Origin: Stichopus chloronotus
Taxonomy: Eukaryota > Echinodermata > Holothuroidea > Aspidochirotida > Stichopodidae
Length of the DNA: 64,000 nt
Assembly (NCBI GenBank): GCA_021234535.1
Contig: CM037840.1
Span: forward strand, 26,355,020-26,419,019
Direction: 5' to 3'
The notes beneath the pieces were generated by a model. That model did not search any database and was not told where the DNA came from. It saw only the letters and a list, made by a program, of their open reading frames with translations. The translations under genes and the position numbers were made by a program. Below, in pieces: positions 22,471 to 34,599 of the stretch (positions are counted from its first letter, which is position 1; each line of letters starts with the position of its first letter).

Positions 22471-22961
22471 AGGTGGGGTGCCCTTTATATTAAGATTGGA
22501 CTCCAGTTTCCAGTTACGAGTAATTTATCAGTCTAAAACAATTTCGAGACATTATTTGTGCAAATATATAGTATACAGGACATAGAAAAACTACAACTTG
22601 GAAGATGTCTATAAATTTATTACTGATTTTATATATTATTTTTATTATACTTTCGAGCATCGTGTTGATCGTAGTTTGTGTTTTATTGCTGGTGACTTCC
22701 ATATAAATGTACAATCGGAACAGACTGGGGTGCGGAAATTTTCGAAATTATACCGTCATCGTATTAATTTTACACTGAATTGACAAGCCCACTGTAGAGC
22801 GGCACATGTTTCTGCAATGCCCATTGGTAATATCGTTACCAATACTAATCGGGCAGCCATGTCCACTATCATATGCACTGATATATATGACCATTATTAC
22901 ATTGCCATTGTTTGCAAAAATGTAGGACCTAGCTAGCATTAATGTTTCAAATACTTGTGAC
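22471..22961. other. No gene seen; possible tiny LINE endonuclease echo
   Basis: Around 22600-22700 the plus strand reads RSLCFIAGDFHINVQ, reminiscent of the GDFNI motif of LINE endonucleases, but too short to call. The rest is AT-rich with nothing recognised. Confidence 0.25.
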
Positions 22962-23403
22962 CAAAGACAGTATAGCGCCGTGAGGCGCAAGACCGGTTAC
23001 TCTACTTATAAAGCCGTAGTACATCCATGGGGCGAACCACCCGCCATTTTAGTAAGCAAACTAAACATCGGCGCTGATGTGATACGATGTACTGTTTGTA
23101 CGTACATACGATCGAGTTCTTATCGATTTCCACATTATGGCATTGGGGAAAAAGAGTTCAGCTCACTGTTCTTCAATAAATTGACGAACTCGCCAAAGTA
23201 AAAGACCTAACTTTTCATTTCTCAGATTCCCCAATAACAACGAAAGGTATGAAATGCTTTATGAGCCACCATGCCATACCATACATCAAAGCTGTCTATA
23301 CTACAATGGCGGAGGCTCTGCGCCTATTGCTTACTAACGCGGAGTTGTGTACACTTTCGTGTGAGTAACCGGTCTTGCGCGTTACGGCGCTATACTGTCT
23401 TTG
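22962..23403. mobile_element. 442-bp MITE with ~42-bp terminal inverted repeats
   Basis: Left end CAAAGACAGTATAGCGCCGT..GGCGCAAGACCGGTTACTC and the reverse complement of the right end CAAAGACAGTATAGCGCCGT..CGCGCAAGACCGGTTACTC agree at all but about two of ~42 positions. Sub-terminal sequence is also partly inverted (GCCATTTTAGTAAGCAA with TTGCTTACTAA..ATGGCGG). Flanking 8-mers CTTGTGAC (22954-22961) and CTTTTAAC (23404-23411) match at 6 of 8, consistent with an 8-bp target duplication (hAT- or P-like). It encodes no transposase. Confidence 0.82.
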
Positions 23404-23411
23404 CTTTTAAC

Positions 23412-24890
23412 TATATGTTGTACTGGTGCCGGCGTGACACTTCCAAATAACAGTACAGTACTTCAAACACCATGTCAATTTATGTCCACAATTTCAACGA
23501 CATTTTTTCACTAACTAATGAGAAGAGTAAGACACTATAATGACAGGAGACTCTGATAATAATTCAGACTTTTCTTTCAATGACGTCATTGCACGTGACA
23601 CATTTGTATCACGACTCATGACTCCAGATTATGATAGATGTATTCTTTTGGTAAAAGCTAATAGTGTAGTAATAATGGTTGATGCAGATATACATATCTA
23701 GACACAATATTTGCAATCAGGGGGAAAAAGCAATTGTATGGATGTTCTAAACGAGGCTTATACGGTAATTACCAAAGGAAAAAGTCTGACTTAGTTAAAA
23801 TAAATTTAAGATAAATTGTCTACCGAAGAGGTGCATTGTTCGGTGTTTAAAAGAGCAGACCAAACGTGGGGAAACTCTTAGGCAAATTATCAATAGATTT
23901 AACATGTTGTTTCACAGAAAGTACAGTTCGATGAATGAACTTTATTCATAACAAGGAATAACTTACTACTAGCTAAAACTCAGTAAGGATAGCAAACCTG
24001 AAGATGAAGAGGTCTGCTGTCGGAAAGAGTTGACCTGAGGATTAGGAGGTTTTTTTTTCAGGACCGTTTTCAGTAAAGTTGAAATCGGCATTTATCAATA
24101 CATTTCGGTACAGGGAGACCAAATTTGTCGAGAAGTTTGTAGTAAGCACAATTCAGCAATTTGAAATGCGCTTGTAACTTAAAATAGAACAATAAATAGA
24201 AATGTTATCATTAACTTTACAATGGTCTAATTTCCAATTGACAGGGATTGTATTCAGTCTGCAAATTACACAGCAAGGGTACAGGGATCATATTATATTT
24301 GTTACTGGGGTAATATAGGGGTACTCCAGCAGGGGTAATATTGTATTTGTTACAGAAGTCAAGAAAATGATCTTAGTGCCGTTGTCATCAAACAGGTCTG
24401 AAACATATGTAACACTCGACGTATGGATATTAGTATAGAAAACAGTGTTGCTGTTGTGCCTGATAAAATGGTTGTTATACACAAAATTTGGTTACAATAA
24501 TTGATGTTAGGAGTATGAAAATGTAGCGAACTCCAACCCCTTTAATAAATGTATTATTGATACTGGTAAAATCAGTGGGATTGCATGCAGACATAAATTA
24601 AACAAACTTGCATACACTCAAACATAACTGTCCTGCCGATGATGATCAAAAAAGTAATTTCCAAAACAATAATCGTTATCTTAATATCTCTTCATCCCCA
24701 AAAATTGTGAGTTCTGTTCTGTGTGTGTGAAGTTTAATCTCCTCCTCCTACAATATCGCTATAAGTCGCCTTAATTCCTCGGTAACTTATCATCGGGATT
24801 TTTTTACAAGATAAAAGCAAACATTAAATTTTGAATATCTTCATGTATCTTCATTGAGGAAGTATTCAAAATATATTTGAGACTCGAAAG
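23412..24890. other. No gene recognised
   Basis: AT-rich. A plus-strand stretch at about 23540-23690 is open (SDFSFNDVIARDTF..) but matches nothing I know. No repeats or RNA genes seen. Confidence 0.35.
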
Positions 24891-24895
24891 CTGCG

Positions 24896-25510
24896 TTATA
24901 AGACTAAGTTTGTACAAGTCGTCGCCGTTAATACCAAGAAATCTAAAAAGACTGAGGTGGAGAGATACGGTACACTGAGATCTGAACGAAGCAGATTGGC
25001 TGATTTGAGACAGAAGGACCAGCCTTTAGGAAATGAATTAAATTTCTTAAAGTTGATTTTTAAGCCGGACACCGAACTAAGACCCTGTAGTAGATGGATG
25101 GTATCTGCTAGAGAATCACTAGTGTCATTGAGAAAAAAGGAACTAACAGGCGCTATCTGCATATTGCAACAAATTCAATCCCTTTACCAAAAATAGTTTT
25201 GCCATTAATCGATGTGTTAATTAACATATTAACCCGAGCTAAGATGCTAGTGTAGAGAATGGAAAATAGAAAGGGCAACCTCGTCGAACTTACTCCTCGA
25301 GTAACGGGAAACATATATCTGTCGTTACTGAAAAATACATGAAAATGCATTACCATAGGAAGTTCGCACGGACTTCCTAAGATTTGGGCCAAACTGGAAA
25401 TGATGAAGGGTAGCATTAATGAATTTCGATTGGGCAATTGGACATTTGAATGTCCAATTGACAATCAAAAACCTTTCCAAAATCTATGAAGAATAAGAAA
25501 AGCAGGAACA
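24896..25510 (-). pseudogene. L1/Tx1-type LINE reverse transcriptase fragment
   Basis: The minus strand, read across frame breaks, gives DFGKVFD (motif A, about 25480), QILGSPCELPMVMHFHVFF then VTRGV (about 25330-25300, the usual LSRGVRQGCPLSP position, decayed), LPFLFSILYTSIL, and FFLNDTSDSLADTIHLLQGL then SSVSGLKINFKKFNSFPKG (25130-25010). The SVSGLKINFKK phrase after motif C is typical of L1/Tx1-clade elements. Stops and shifts make it inactive, and the catalytic DD is not intact. Confidence 0.7.
25435..25460. repeat. Perfect 12-bp-arm palindrome
   Basis: CAATTGGACATT, a 2-base TG centre, then AATGTCCAATTG. It lies within the LINE fragment and could extrude a small hairpin. No function inferred. 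Confidence 0.7.
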
Positions 25511-28500
25511 TTTTTACAATTAAAAATAATCGATGAGATCTAAAAAAACAAAAACGGATATTCTTTGTGGCTGGTTGCTTTGTCGAATAACAAACTTAGC
25601 AATACGAGGCCAGAATGTTTTGTAAAAATCCACCAAAAAAAAAAAAAAAACCCATCGCTTCCAGGGGGATTTGCCATAAGACATGATAGAAAAATGAGCA
25701 GACAGGCAGACGTCTAGAAAACTATTTTTCGAAGAATAAAGATTACGAAAACCTATAAATATGCTGTTGATTATCAGAATTTATGAGGAGAGATGTGACT
25801 TTATTATTATCCAATCTAAATGGTGTTACATTGCTTATTACATTTTTCAAGAGAGAGAAAATATCTCGAATTTTGTTTTCCATCTACCACCCATCTTGCC
25901 TTGGATCTAGTCACCTTATACCACCCAATTTATTGGCTGGCATGATGATTCGAAAAATAAAAAAAGTTCATAATTGAAAAAAAAGGTCCATCCATAACTC
26001 TAATTATACTAGTTGAATATCGTGGTTAAAAGTTTTCGCAGTACTGGTACGTGTAACTAATCGAATACTTATAATACTTATCAAAAGATAAGTATATTTA
26101 GGCATTTATCATCTCTAACAAAGTTATCAGTGACTTTATAGTTTTGCAAGTTATGGATTTAAAATTCATTGCAACGAGTGTAGCGACCTATAATAACATC
26201 GTAATGTGTTCTGCTGACAGAAGATGTTTTACACAAAAACTGATTCAGAAACTGCCGGAGGGGGGTGCCAAGTAGGTGGATACGATAGTGTTCAGCGGCC
26301 CCTTGGGTTCAGGAGGCTCCAACGAAATGCGCGAAACAAATTCTCCAAACGTGGCGGCAGAAAAATTTGTTTGTGACAGTGATAGGTTTGTATCCATCGA
26401 CGCCTCTTGCCCATGGTCCCTGAGGGTCTTGCTATTACGCGGCTGTCCTCAGAAACAACCGTCTACCCCATAGTGCCCCTGAGTGTCCACTTCATTATTC
26501 GGGCCTGGTGAATGACATGCGCTTTGCCCTATTCTGTATATTTCTGACTTTTGAACCCTCCTTAAATTTCTTGTTATCTGATATTGAACGAAATGAATGA
26601 AAGTGTGTTTTTTTTATTGATTTCTCACTCTCAAATTTTGTTTTTCGGAGACGAGCAGGCCTGACATCAACCCACTTGTGGCAGGTAGGCGGTCCGCGAA
26701 GCTCTCGTCTCAGTTTAGTCACAACTACCGTCAGATTTTCATATATTCGAGGTCATTGTATTTTACCATCAATCCAGAAGAGCGTTCCATGTGAGTGACC
26801 GTCATTCAAATAATTAAAGCGATAAGATTAACAATTTTGAACAAATCTCTGTAATTTATTAAGGGCCGACTGGATGGCTACAATCCATATAATTGTCCGG
26901 GCAGTGAGCAGGTTCGCAAATGACAAGTGTCCACCAAAAATATATACCCTCTATATTCCGTATATTTTAATGTCGTTGTACTTTTCCTATTATAATAAAA
27001 AAAATACAAGTTTGTAACTTTACTTCGGACACTCTGCACTTTCGAAATTTTTAGATTTTCTTTTCTACACTGCGTTCTACACGATTATGGAATAGGTGGT
27101 GAACCTTTAGGGTCACGCACTATAGCAACGTCCTTTTCCATCTCCTCAGTGAAATTTGTGCAGGGCACTGAAAATCCAGCTGGTAACACCTCTACGTAGG
27201 CCTACTCAAAGGTAGTGGAAGATGCAACCAGAAAGGGAATCCAATAACTAAACTGAGAAGTTATTTAGTGAACCTCAAATGAAATGGCTTTACATTCATT
27301 ACAAAATTCTATTTCGGTATTCGTAGGTTTCTTTGGTTAGTTTGTCGCTCAATTTGTGGATAATCTGGTCCAGCAGGTATGGCCCGGTATATGATGGGGG
27401 GAGGGGGGGGGGAACGATTCAGTACCGGGCTAGCGATTTCTGTTGTATACAAATGGAGTAAAGACTATGTACAGAATATTTAACATAGCCAAAAGCGGTG
27501 TAAAACCTCACGCAACGTGCAAGTATATGGCACACATTGTTGTCTGCAGGATGGTGGTTCTCTGGGAATTTGCTGCCCTCTAAATATAGGGTATAGCCTC
27601 AATCTTAAGGTATATAGTAATGGCCATGATCGTACAAATTTAGGCTTCAACGAGGTGACTGAAGTTTTCCTGATGACCTAATCAAACGTTGATAGTGTCA
27701 GTCTATTAGAAAGCGTCACAAGGGACCATTTTGTCACCCTGCTATCTTTATATGTACAGGTATTGAAATGTCATTAGCATGTGATTATTGAGAACTAGTG
27801 AAAAGTGGGTATATGTGTGAAGTGAATGTGAAATAGTGATATCACTGGGAATGCAGTCGGAATGTTTGGATTGTTGTTCTTTCTTTGTGCTGTGAACATA
27901 TAGCCATACCGGGGGAGGGGGGTGGGGTTTGGGGAACTTAGAGGAAGCAAGGAGTGTAGGTAATTGTATCAACACTAGTCTATCAACGCCGAGTCCCTGC
28001 AGAGTCCAGTGTCGTACACAGATGCGCTGCACTGGCATGCCTCTATTTCGACGTTCATTTGTCTATTACGCAACAATAACTTATAACGCTAGTTAGTTAA
28101 TTAATTATACAGCACATGATATCACACATACTGCGCATGTGCAGTGAAGGCCAGCATGCCAAATTGAAATGCGATGACGTCATGTGAAGCTCCTCCTCAC
28201 TGTGAATGTGTCAGATTTCGCTACAACTAAATGTTGTTATAATTTACTCAATACTCTATAAGGCTCTGTTGGAAAGAATTAAAGGGGTGCCGTGGTGAAT
28301 GTTTTGAATTTCTACCAAGTTATTCACAGTCACAGTTTGTAATATGGTTGTCAATGAGGAAGGTGGTCACGGAAAAGTTTCTTAAGCGTCACTTATCAAA
28401 GGCTGCTGCACAGTAGAGTTGATTTTTCACCCCGTGTTTTAAAACAGTGTGCAAATCAATTCGCCAAAAGTTTTTTTCCTCTCTTTCAATGATCAGTCAA

Positions 28501-28555
28501 TTCCGTCTTTACGGAAAGAGTCCTGATGTTCCCGCAAGTCCCTTAAAAATCAACA
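25511..28555. other. No gene recognised
   Basis: About 3 kb of AT-rich sequence with a poly(A) run near 25635 and G-rich runs near 27400 and 27910. Short open frames lack known similarity, splice context or repeat support. Confidence 0.35.
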
Positions 28556-28559
28556 ATTT

Positions 28560-29215
28560 CATGATTGTATAAATTATCTTCGCCCTATTGCTTTAACTGC
28601 AGTATTAAGACATGCGACACGTTCTTTCTTGATGGTTTTAAAACCACATGCGGTCCAGTATTGAGACCCTTTGCAATTCGCACATCAAAGTGGCCTCAGT
28701 TGCGAAGACGCACTTCTCGACCATATTCACATATAGAGCAAAGTAGAAATGGTAGTTCTCCTCGGGTGATTTTTTTTTATTTTTTTCGACTTTTCGTCGG
28801 CAGTTAATACCCTCCAACCGCATGCTTTTTTAAACAAACTCGTAAAAATGAAAGTTCCCATTGGACTCAGATTTTAACGTTATTGTCCTGTGGGCATATA
28901 TGTGGTCGTGAATTGTGGGAGTAAGGCAGGAAAGATACACTAAGTCTCCACCGAGACTATATCCAGTCTAACACGTACCGGAGCTTCTCCGGGTCTTGTC
29001 CTTGCACCCTTCTTGTTTTACCACGTACACGTGGTCAGACTAGATCCTCTGAAAATGATTACGCAATGGTCAAATTCGCCGATGATACAGCTATGGCCGG
29101 TCTTATGAGTTGTGATCATGACGACAGGGCATATCTCCGCCAGCTCAGTAATTTTGTTGATTATCGTGACTCTACACTTATCTTCAACTAAATGTTTCGA
29201 ACTGGAAGGATCATT
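28560..29215 (+). pseudogene. LINE reverse transcriptase fragment (CR1/L2-like)
   Basis: Plus strand, across frames: LRPIALTAVLRH (about 28580; canonical YRPVALTSVV), DPLQFAHQSG (about 28665), FFDFSSAVNTLQPH (about 28785-28825, motif A FDFSSAFNTI), PGLVLAPFLF (about 29000, motif B APQGTVLAPFLF) and KFADDTAMAGL (about 29075-29105, motif C, DD kept), then a decayed tail (YLRQLSNFVDY). The FDFSSAFNTIQP signature belongs to the CR1/L2-type group. It is broken by several stops and shifts, and the endonuclease and 5' part are absent. Confidence 0.75.
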
Positions 29216-29313
29216 TGATGTGTTTTGATGTGTTTTGATGTATTGTTTGTATATATTGTACCTTTCTTTCTATGGACTTAATAAATTTTCAAACTTCATA
29301 TATATTTCTGCAC

Positions 29314-29349
29314 CTGATGAAGAAGAAGTGATTCTTCGAAACGTTCGTA
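29314..29349 (+). ncRNA. Hammerhead-ribozyme-like core motif (degenerate candidate)
   Basis: CTGATGA (29314-29320), a hairpin GAAGAA-GTGA-TTCTTC with one extra A (29321-29337), GAAA (29338-29341), then ACG-TT-CGT and A as a possible short stem III with a GTA cleavage triplet. This is the order of a type I hammerhead, a class known in Penelope-like elements. Stem I does not pair convincingly, so it is probably a dead relic or a coincidental CTGATGA...GAAAC repeat motif. Confidence 0.3.
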
Positions 29350-29559
29350 CAATGGACTTAAAAGAACATTTTTTGTGTTGTTTTGGTCTTTTATTTGGTT
29401 TTATAAAATAATGTACAACCCTTCCGAAACTATCTTTCCAAAATAACTTTTCCAGCTGTTGGTTGATGCAAAGCGTGTCGCTATATGCATGTTCGAGGGG
29501 CCGGTATGGCGTGGCACGTTCAACTTCCAGGCAACTTAGTGAAATATGTATCGCCAAGT

Positions 29560-29984
29560 TGGGTATGGTGTGCCCTTATTTCTAGCTTTGTTACCATCAA
29601 GAATCAACGCCCTGTCGTGATTTGGGATGCCTCTCTATAGATGTCAGGCGGCATAATACGCAGAAATGATCCGTTAGTTAAATGATTAAAAAATAGCTAT
29701 ATTTTGTATATGATGATACAAAGTACAGCTCATTATTTGCATAGAGCAACAATTTAGTTAGTGTATCCCGTTCATTCGAGTGGATCCTGGTTGACTCTGT
29801 AAGAGCTCGAGGGAAACGTCCAAAGAAAATAGTTTACGAAGATTTTTACAACAATAACACTGAAATTCAAGCAAATTAATCAAACAAACGTTCAGCAAGC
29901 TATGAAAATAAGTTAGGAAGACAGCCTGAGATAGGGGGCCAAGAGGAGAAAGAGAGGGGTGAAGATTGGACGTTGAGAGAGACC
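29560..29984. other. No gene recognised
   Basis: Spacer between the CR1/L2-like relic and the AT-rich repeat block. No feature seen. Confidence 0.35.
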
Positions 29985-31790
29985 AAGCAAACACAAAACA
30001 TTTTTACAACATTTTTGAAAAAGCGTAAGAATGTCATTTGAAAATATGTTTGTAACACCTTTTTGAAAATGTTATTTAAATATCGTATGGTAACATTGCA
30101 ATGTTTTACAAATGTTACATAAATGTTTTCGTCGTAACATTTTATTCACATGTTTTGTTGACGTCTTAAAAATATTTTTTGAAGACAACATAAAAAGACA
30201 TAAAAAGTGAAATATGAAAACAAATTCACATAATGTTGCTTTAACACTTATATCTCGATATGATCAAAGTAAATGTGATTAAAATATTGGTGGAATTTGC
30301 TGTAAATAGCATAATGTTATTAAAACGTCACAAAAACATTTTGATTTACAAAACAATATTCTAAGGACGTCATCGAAATGTTCTCATCAGGAAGTTTTTT
30401 ATTAACTTAAAATTGTTCTTAAAGTCTTCATGTGAAACATTAGCCGTTATTTTCAAAGGGGAGCATTAATATTTCAAAACATCATTAAAATATTTGCTCT
30501 CAGTTTGCAAATGTTTCAATGCTGTTTTCGAAACATTTTCCTGCAAAGGTTTTATTCAATGTTATAAAAATATCGTTAAAATGTGATTGAGTAATAAAAC
30601 CTTATTTTTATGTTAGTACTATATGCATCATACATCCTTGCACATTCTCAACAACTAGGTTATTTACACATGTGCGACTTCCACCGGCCACCAGTAAAGA
30701 AATGATTTTCCGACCAGTATCATTCTATGCACTTGACAAGTTCTCAAAATAGCAAAACCATTATTTAATTAATAGTTTACTTACAGTAAAGATATTCGTT
30801 ACTCAGCAAACACAGAAATGTATAAGATATCAAGAAAACATTTTATAGAAAACGTTATTAAAATATTAAATGTTGAGTCACTAAAATAGCCAGAAAACAT
30901 TTTCGCGATGTTTTACATAACATTATTTGGATGTTGGCAAAATGTTTTCACAACATGTTTAGATGTTGCAATAACGTGGTGTTAAAATGTTATGAAAACA
31001 TTTTATTTTAAAACGTTTTAAAAACGGTAAAATGTTGAGTCGCTAGGAAAGCCCAATATCATTTTGACGATGTTTTCCATGACATGATTTAGATATCATC
31101 AGACAAATTTTTAAATGTTATGAAAACATTATTTCAAAATATTTTAAAAACGTTAAATGCTGAGTCGCCATAGAAGCCCAATAATATTTTGACGATGTTT
31201 TACATGACATTATTTAGTTATCATTTTGATGTTTGTATTACATCACAGACAATCTTTAAAATGTTATTAAAACATTATATTAAAACGTTTTAAAAACGGT
31301 ACATTGTGAGACGTTAGGAAGGCCCAATGATATTTTGACAATGGTTTATATGACAGTGTTTAGATATCATTTTGATGTTTGTACAACATCACAGACAATC
31401 GTTAAAATGTTATGAAAACATTATTTTAAAACGTTTCAAAAACGTTAAATGTTGAGTCGCCAGAAAAGCTCAATTACATTACCTAAGAGAAAGAAACACC
31501 AAAAAATTGTCAAACAGGTATTCTCAACTGCAAATCTTTTGATTTTATGTCAACATTTGGAATTGAAACATTTTATTTTATGTTTTAAAAATATTGTCAC
31601 AATGTCATTGATTACATCAGGGCGCTTATGTACAAAAATAATTTTTCTCTATGACATGTTATGTTAAAGCACACTTCCTTAAATATCACCAATGCAACAT
31701 GACACACAACGGTCAAACCTTATCAAACCAACTTATTGACATTTTTTAAATATCATCCAAACATTTTTTTTCTAAACGGAAAAAGTTTTG
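29985..31790. repeat. AT-rich repeat block built from AAAACATTTT / AAAACGTTTT words
   Basis: Throughout this block ACATTTT, AAATGTT, TTAAAAACGTT and their complements recur at short intervals, making it strongly self-complementary. It begins around AAGCAAACACAAAACATTTT (29985) and fades near 31790. A similar phrase (CAGCAAACACAGAAATG) recurs at about 30805. It contains the ordered tandem array at 30865-31475. It is likely a decayed transposon or satellite-like element. No coding capacity. Confidence 0.65.
30865..31475. repeat. Tandem repeat, about 125-165 bp per unit, 4-5 units
   Basis: The landmark ATGTTGAGTCGCTAGGAAAGCCC recurs (diverged) at about 30869, 31033, 31158, 31304 and 31449. Each is followed by ATTTTGACGATGTTTTACATG, ACATTATTTAGATATCATTT and then ATGTTATGAAAACATTATTT and TTAAAACGTTTTAAAAACG. 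Spacing is about 125-165 bp. Confidence 0.75.
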
Positions 31791-32949
31791 ATAATCTAAT
31801 TACAAGTAAATTTTGAATCTTACTTCATATTGACAGGGAGAGAGAGTAAAAGAAAGAGAGGGGGGGGGGGGGGAAGAAGACTTTTTGGGAGGGGTAACTT
31901 GATAAACCAATGGGAAAGATGCAGGGCACATACAACATTCAAAATAGTATAAATTGCTTTTCACTACGTAAAACAAAATTGAGTTGCCTAATTGCATGTT
32001 TGACATTTACATAAAGTTAGGGAAAGTTTTTACATGACAATCTACTGTATGACTTAGAAAACTGGGGTAACCGATAGTTGTAACATAGAAAACATTTCCA
32101 CAAAGGGAGGGTGGAGAATACACCAATACTCAGTTTAGACCTCGTTCTCTAGTGTGCGCTATCACTAGCAGCTTTGGCCACCCGGACTCCCAAGCAAAGG
32201 CTCGAGTGTTAATTCCTACATCCACCATATTACACTGACGGATCACAGATTATAAACGTGAATCCAATCGAAATAATCATGTTTGAAATCGCTTTCTTGA
32301 TATGATTTGGGCAACAGAAGAGAAAAAAACATCTCTGTATTTAATTTGTACCTGAACAACTGTTTACGCTAGCAGTAAGTGCACAAGTCGGTACCGTCCT
32401 TCATGCACCATTTTATTTTTTCACGCAGGCGTCATGGTGGGTTGCTAGCTTCATTCTGCTGTAGCCTACATGTAACCAAAATCTACGATGACATTTACTG
32501 TTAGCAGCCCTGTGCAACTAACTTCTATGACGTATTTACAAATTGCTCCTTACTTCGTGTATGTACTTCGCTTATGCAATCGTCGGCTTTAACAGTCATT
32601 CACGACTAAACGGGCAACAGGAGCTTGAAAACAGTAAACAGGTATCCTATCCTACTTGCCTAGTTTAGTACAGGTATCATTACTTTTGTTGTGTCAACAG
32701 CAGTAGGAATTTATGTAGACGCCGCAGTAGGCCTAATATTAACGTTAGGCCTTATTAAAACATTACCTGTAACTTGTAAGTCAGTACAGTACGTTACTGT
32801 AGTGTACAGACGATTACGCTATCATACGGTAAGGCCCGACGCACGCCTGCAGTAGCATACAGTACCTTGTTTGCCCAAGTTTATGGTTAATTGGTTCTAA
32901 AACGTCATACGTAGGCTCTAAATTAGTACCTGGTCTTACACTAGTCACA
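31791..32949. other. No gene recognised
   Basis: Has a G13 run (31861-31873) after GA-rich sequence. The TACAGTA/TACTGTA words that fill the following kilobases start to appear from about 32660. Confidence 0.35.
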
Positions 32950-33200
32950 GGGTGGTGGTTAGCACGGTGGTGAGTGTCCGTCTCGCAATCACTGCGTACA
33001 GTACAGTAGGTCGTAGGATCAAATCCCAGTGGAATCCTGGTACTGGAGACTCAACAGTACAGTATACTTGTTCAGTCAAGCTGTTTACAGTGGTGCAGAG
33101 GCGGTTGTTTGGCGATTTGGTACAACTGCAGAATACAACGGCCCAAACGGTTTCACTGTAGAACTGGTAGCCCTTGGTAAGGGCTATTCAGTATTTGGCC
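32950..33200 (+). mobile_element. tRNA-derived SINE (head region)
   Basis: 32950-33036 resembles a tRNA: GGTGGTGGTTAGCACGGTGG..GTCCGTCTCGCAATCAC has an A-box-like segment and the familiar GTCCGTCTCGCA anticodon-arm phrase. GGATCAAATCCC is a B box (consensus GGTTCGAATCC). A GTACAGTACAGTA insertion sits in the variable-arm region. This is the layout of SINE pol III heads, not of an intact tRNA gene. The body to about 33200 is assigned only tentatively, and no target duplication was found. Confidence 0.5.
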
Positions 33201-33850
33201 ATACCTTCTTGTTGCCCCCTTTACTTCACGAGCTCTTCTCTCTTTAATAATTTCTCTAATCTTCCAACCAACTGACATACAACTCCCCGTCTAAAGCTTC
33301 CTCATTACGCTTTACCTGTTTCCTATTCTATCATTCCCCTGACCTGTTGGCCGCAGGACTGCCATCCCCTAAATAGCCCTTGGAAGAAGGGAGTTCATTA
33401 CAGTACAGTATGTACTGTATATCCACACATGCAAACTTCAGGTAATGCGTATTAAAATTTACAGTTGTCATCCAGTCACAATGAACATACTGTACAATCT
33501 TGCTTGGTGTGTTCCACAAAGGGTAGGAGTTAACGCAGTTTGAGCGCTTTTGAAATATTCACAAGTGATATGGACATATTCAAAAGTTTGCCAGCGTAAC
33601 GCATGTATTAACTTTTTGTTTGTCATTCAGCTAGAAGACGGTTTTAAATTTTGCCTTAACTATCAAACAGATATCCCGAACGTTGCATCCATTCCAATTT
33701 GAACGAATGTGGATATATTAACTGCTTCTTCTAGGGTCAGGAAACTGTGGAGTGTGAATGAGAATGTACAAGAGATCTTCGTTGTGTGTTTGCGATACCA
33801 ATGATCCGGCCCAACAGGGTCTATGGAATTGGAGGCACAGTCGTGGTCTA
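33190..33850. repeat. Dispersed repeat, second copy (see 21560-22470)
   Basis: Same orientation as the 21.56-22.47 kb copy and collinear with it over several blocks (TTTCTCTAATCTTCCA, ATAGCCCTTGGAAGAAGG, ATCCACACATGCAA, GAATGAGAAT, CAGGGTCT). It is interrupted by TACAGTA-rich insertions not present in the other copy. Confidence 0.6.
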
Positions 33851-33884
33851 TCAACATACGAACAGTTGACACACTAAGGAGACA

Positions 33885-34590
33885 AGACTCACCATGGCAC
33901 TGTGACCATGCCTCTGCTTTGGACATGCATGGAAGTGATGTAGGCATGTTGTGGTTGCCTCATTCTCCAAAATCCCTTTGAGTACATATGATCAAAAAAA
34001 GATCCTCCTGGGATTACATACTGTACAGTGGAAGTGACAAAGGCTCAATGTTGTTGCATCATTCTCAAAGTTGTATATTAATTCACCTTGAAATGACATC
34101 GTAATCACGTCTTTCCTCACCGTGGCACAGCGACCATGCCTCCACTAGGGACACCATGTTCCTCATCAAACTAAGTTATCAAAGTTCTCTTCATTTACCT
34201 GTATTGTAGCATGATGTTAATATATTTCCTCACCATGCCACCGCGACCATGCCCCACTTGAGACATGCTCTTCCTCATCAAACTGAATGATCAAAGTTCT
34301 ATTCATTTATTACAGTATAACATGACATCATACTGTAATCCTTTCCTCACCGTGGCGTCATGACCGTGCCTCCACTCGGGACACCGTGCCTTCACTTGTG
34401 ACATGGTCTTTCTCCTCAAACTATATGATCAAAGTTCCATTCATTTGTTGTAACATGATGTCATAATCACTTGCCTTTCTTCACCATGGCACCACCACTG
34501 TGGCACTCAACTTGGGGACATGGTCTTCCACATCAAACTAAACTATCAAAGCTCTACTCATGTACTGTAACGTGATGTCAGATCTGATTG
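33885..34590. repeat. Minisatellite, about 115 bp per unit, 5-6 units
   Basis: TCACCATGGCACCGCGACCATGCC recurs at about 33889, 34118, 34231, 34347 and 34479 (spacing 113-132 bp, with one degenerate unit near 34000). Each is followed by ACTTGGGACATGGTCTTCCTC, ATCAAACTAAATGATCAAAG, TTCTATTCATTT and GTAACATGATGTCATAATC. The fourth unit has an internal ~20-bp duplication (GACACCGTGCCTTCACTTG-like). Confidence 0.8.
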
Positions 34591-34599
34591 ATCGTACTA

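Noticed and set aside
32950..33036. Intact tRNA gene
   Set aside because: A- and B-box-like elements are present but the arms do not pair properly and a TACAGTA insertion disrupts the variable region; better explained as a SINE head.
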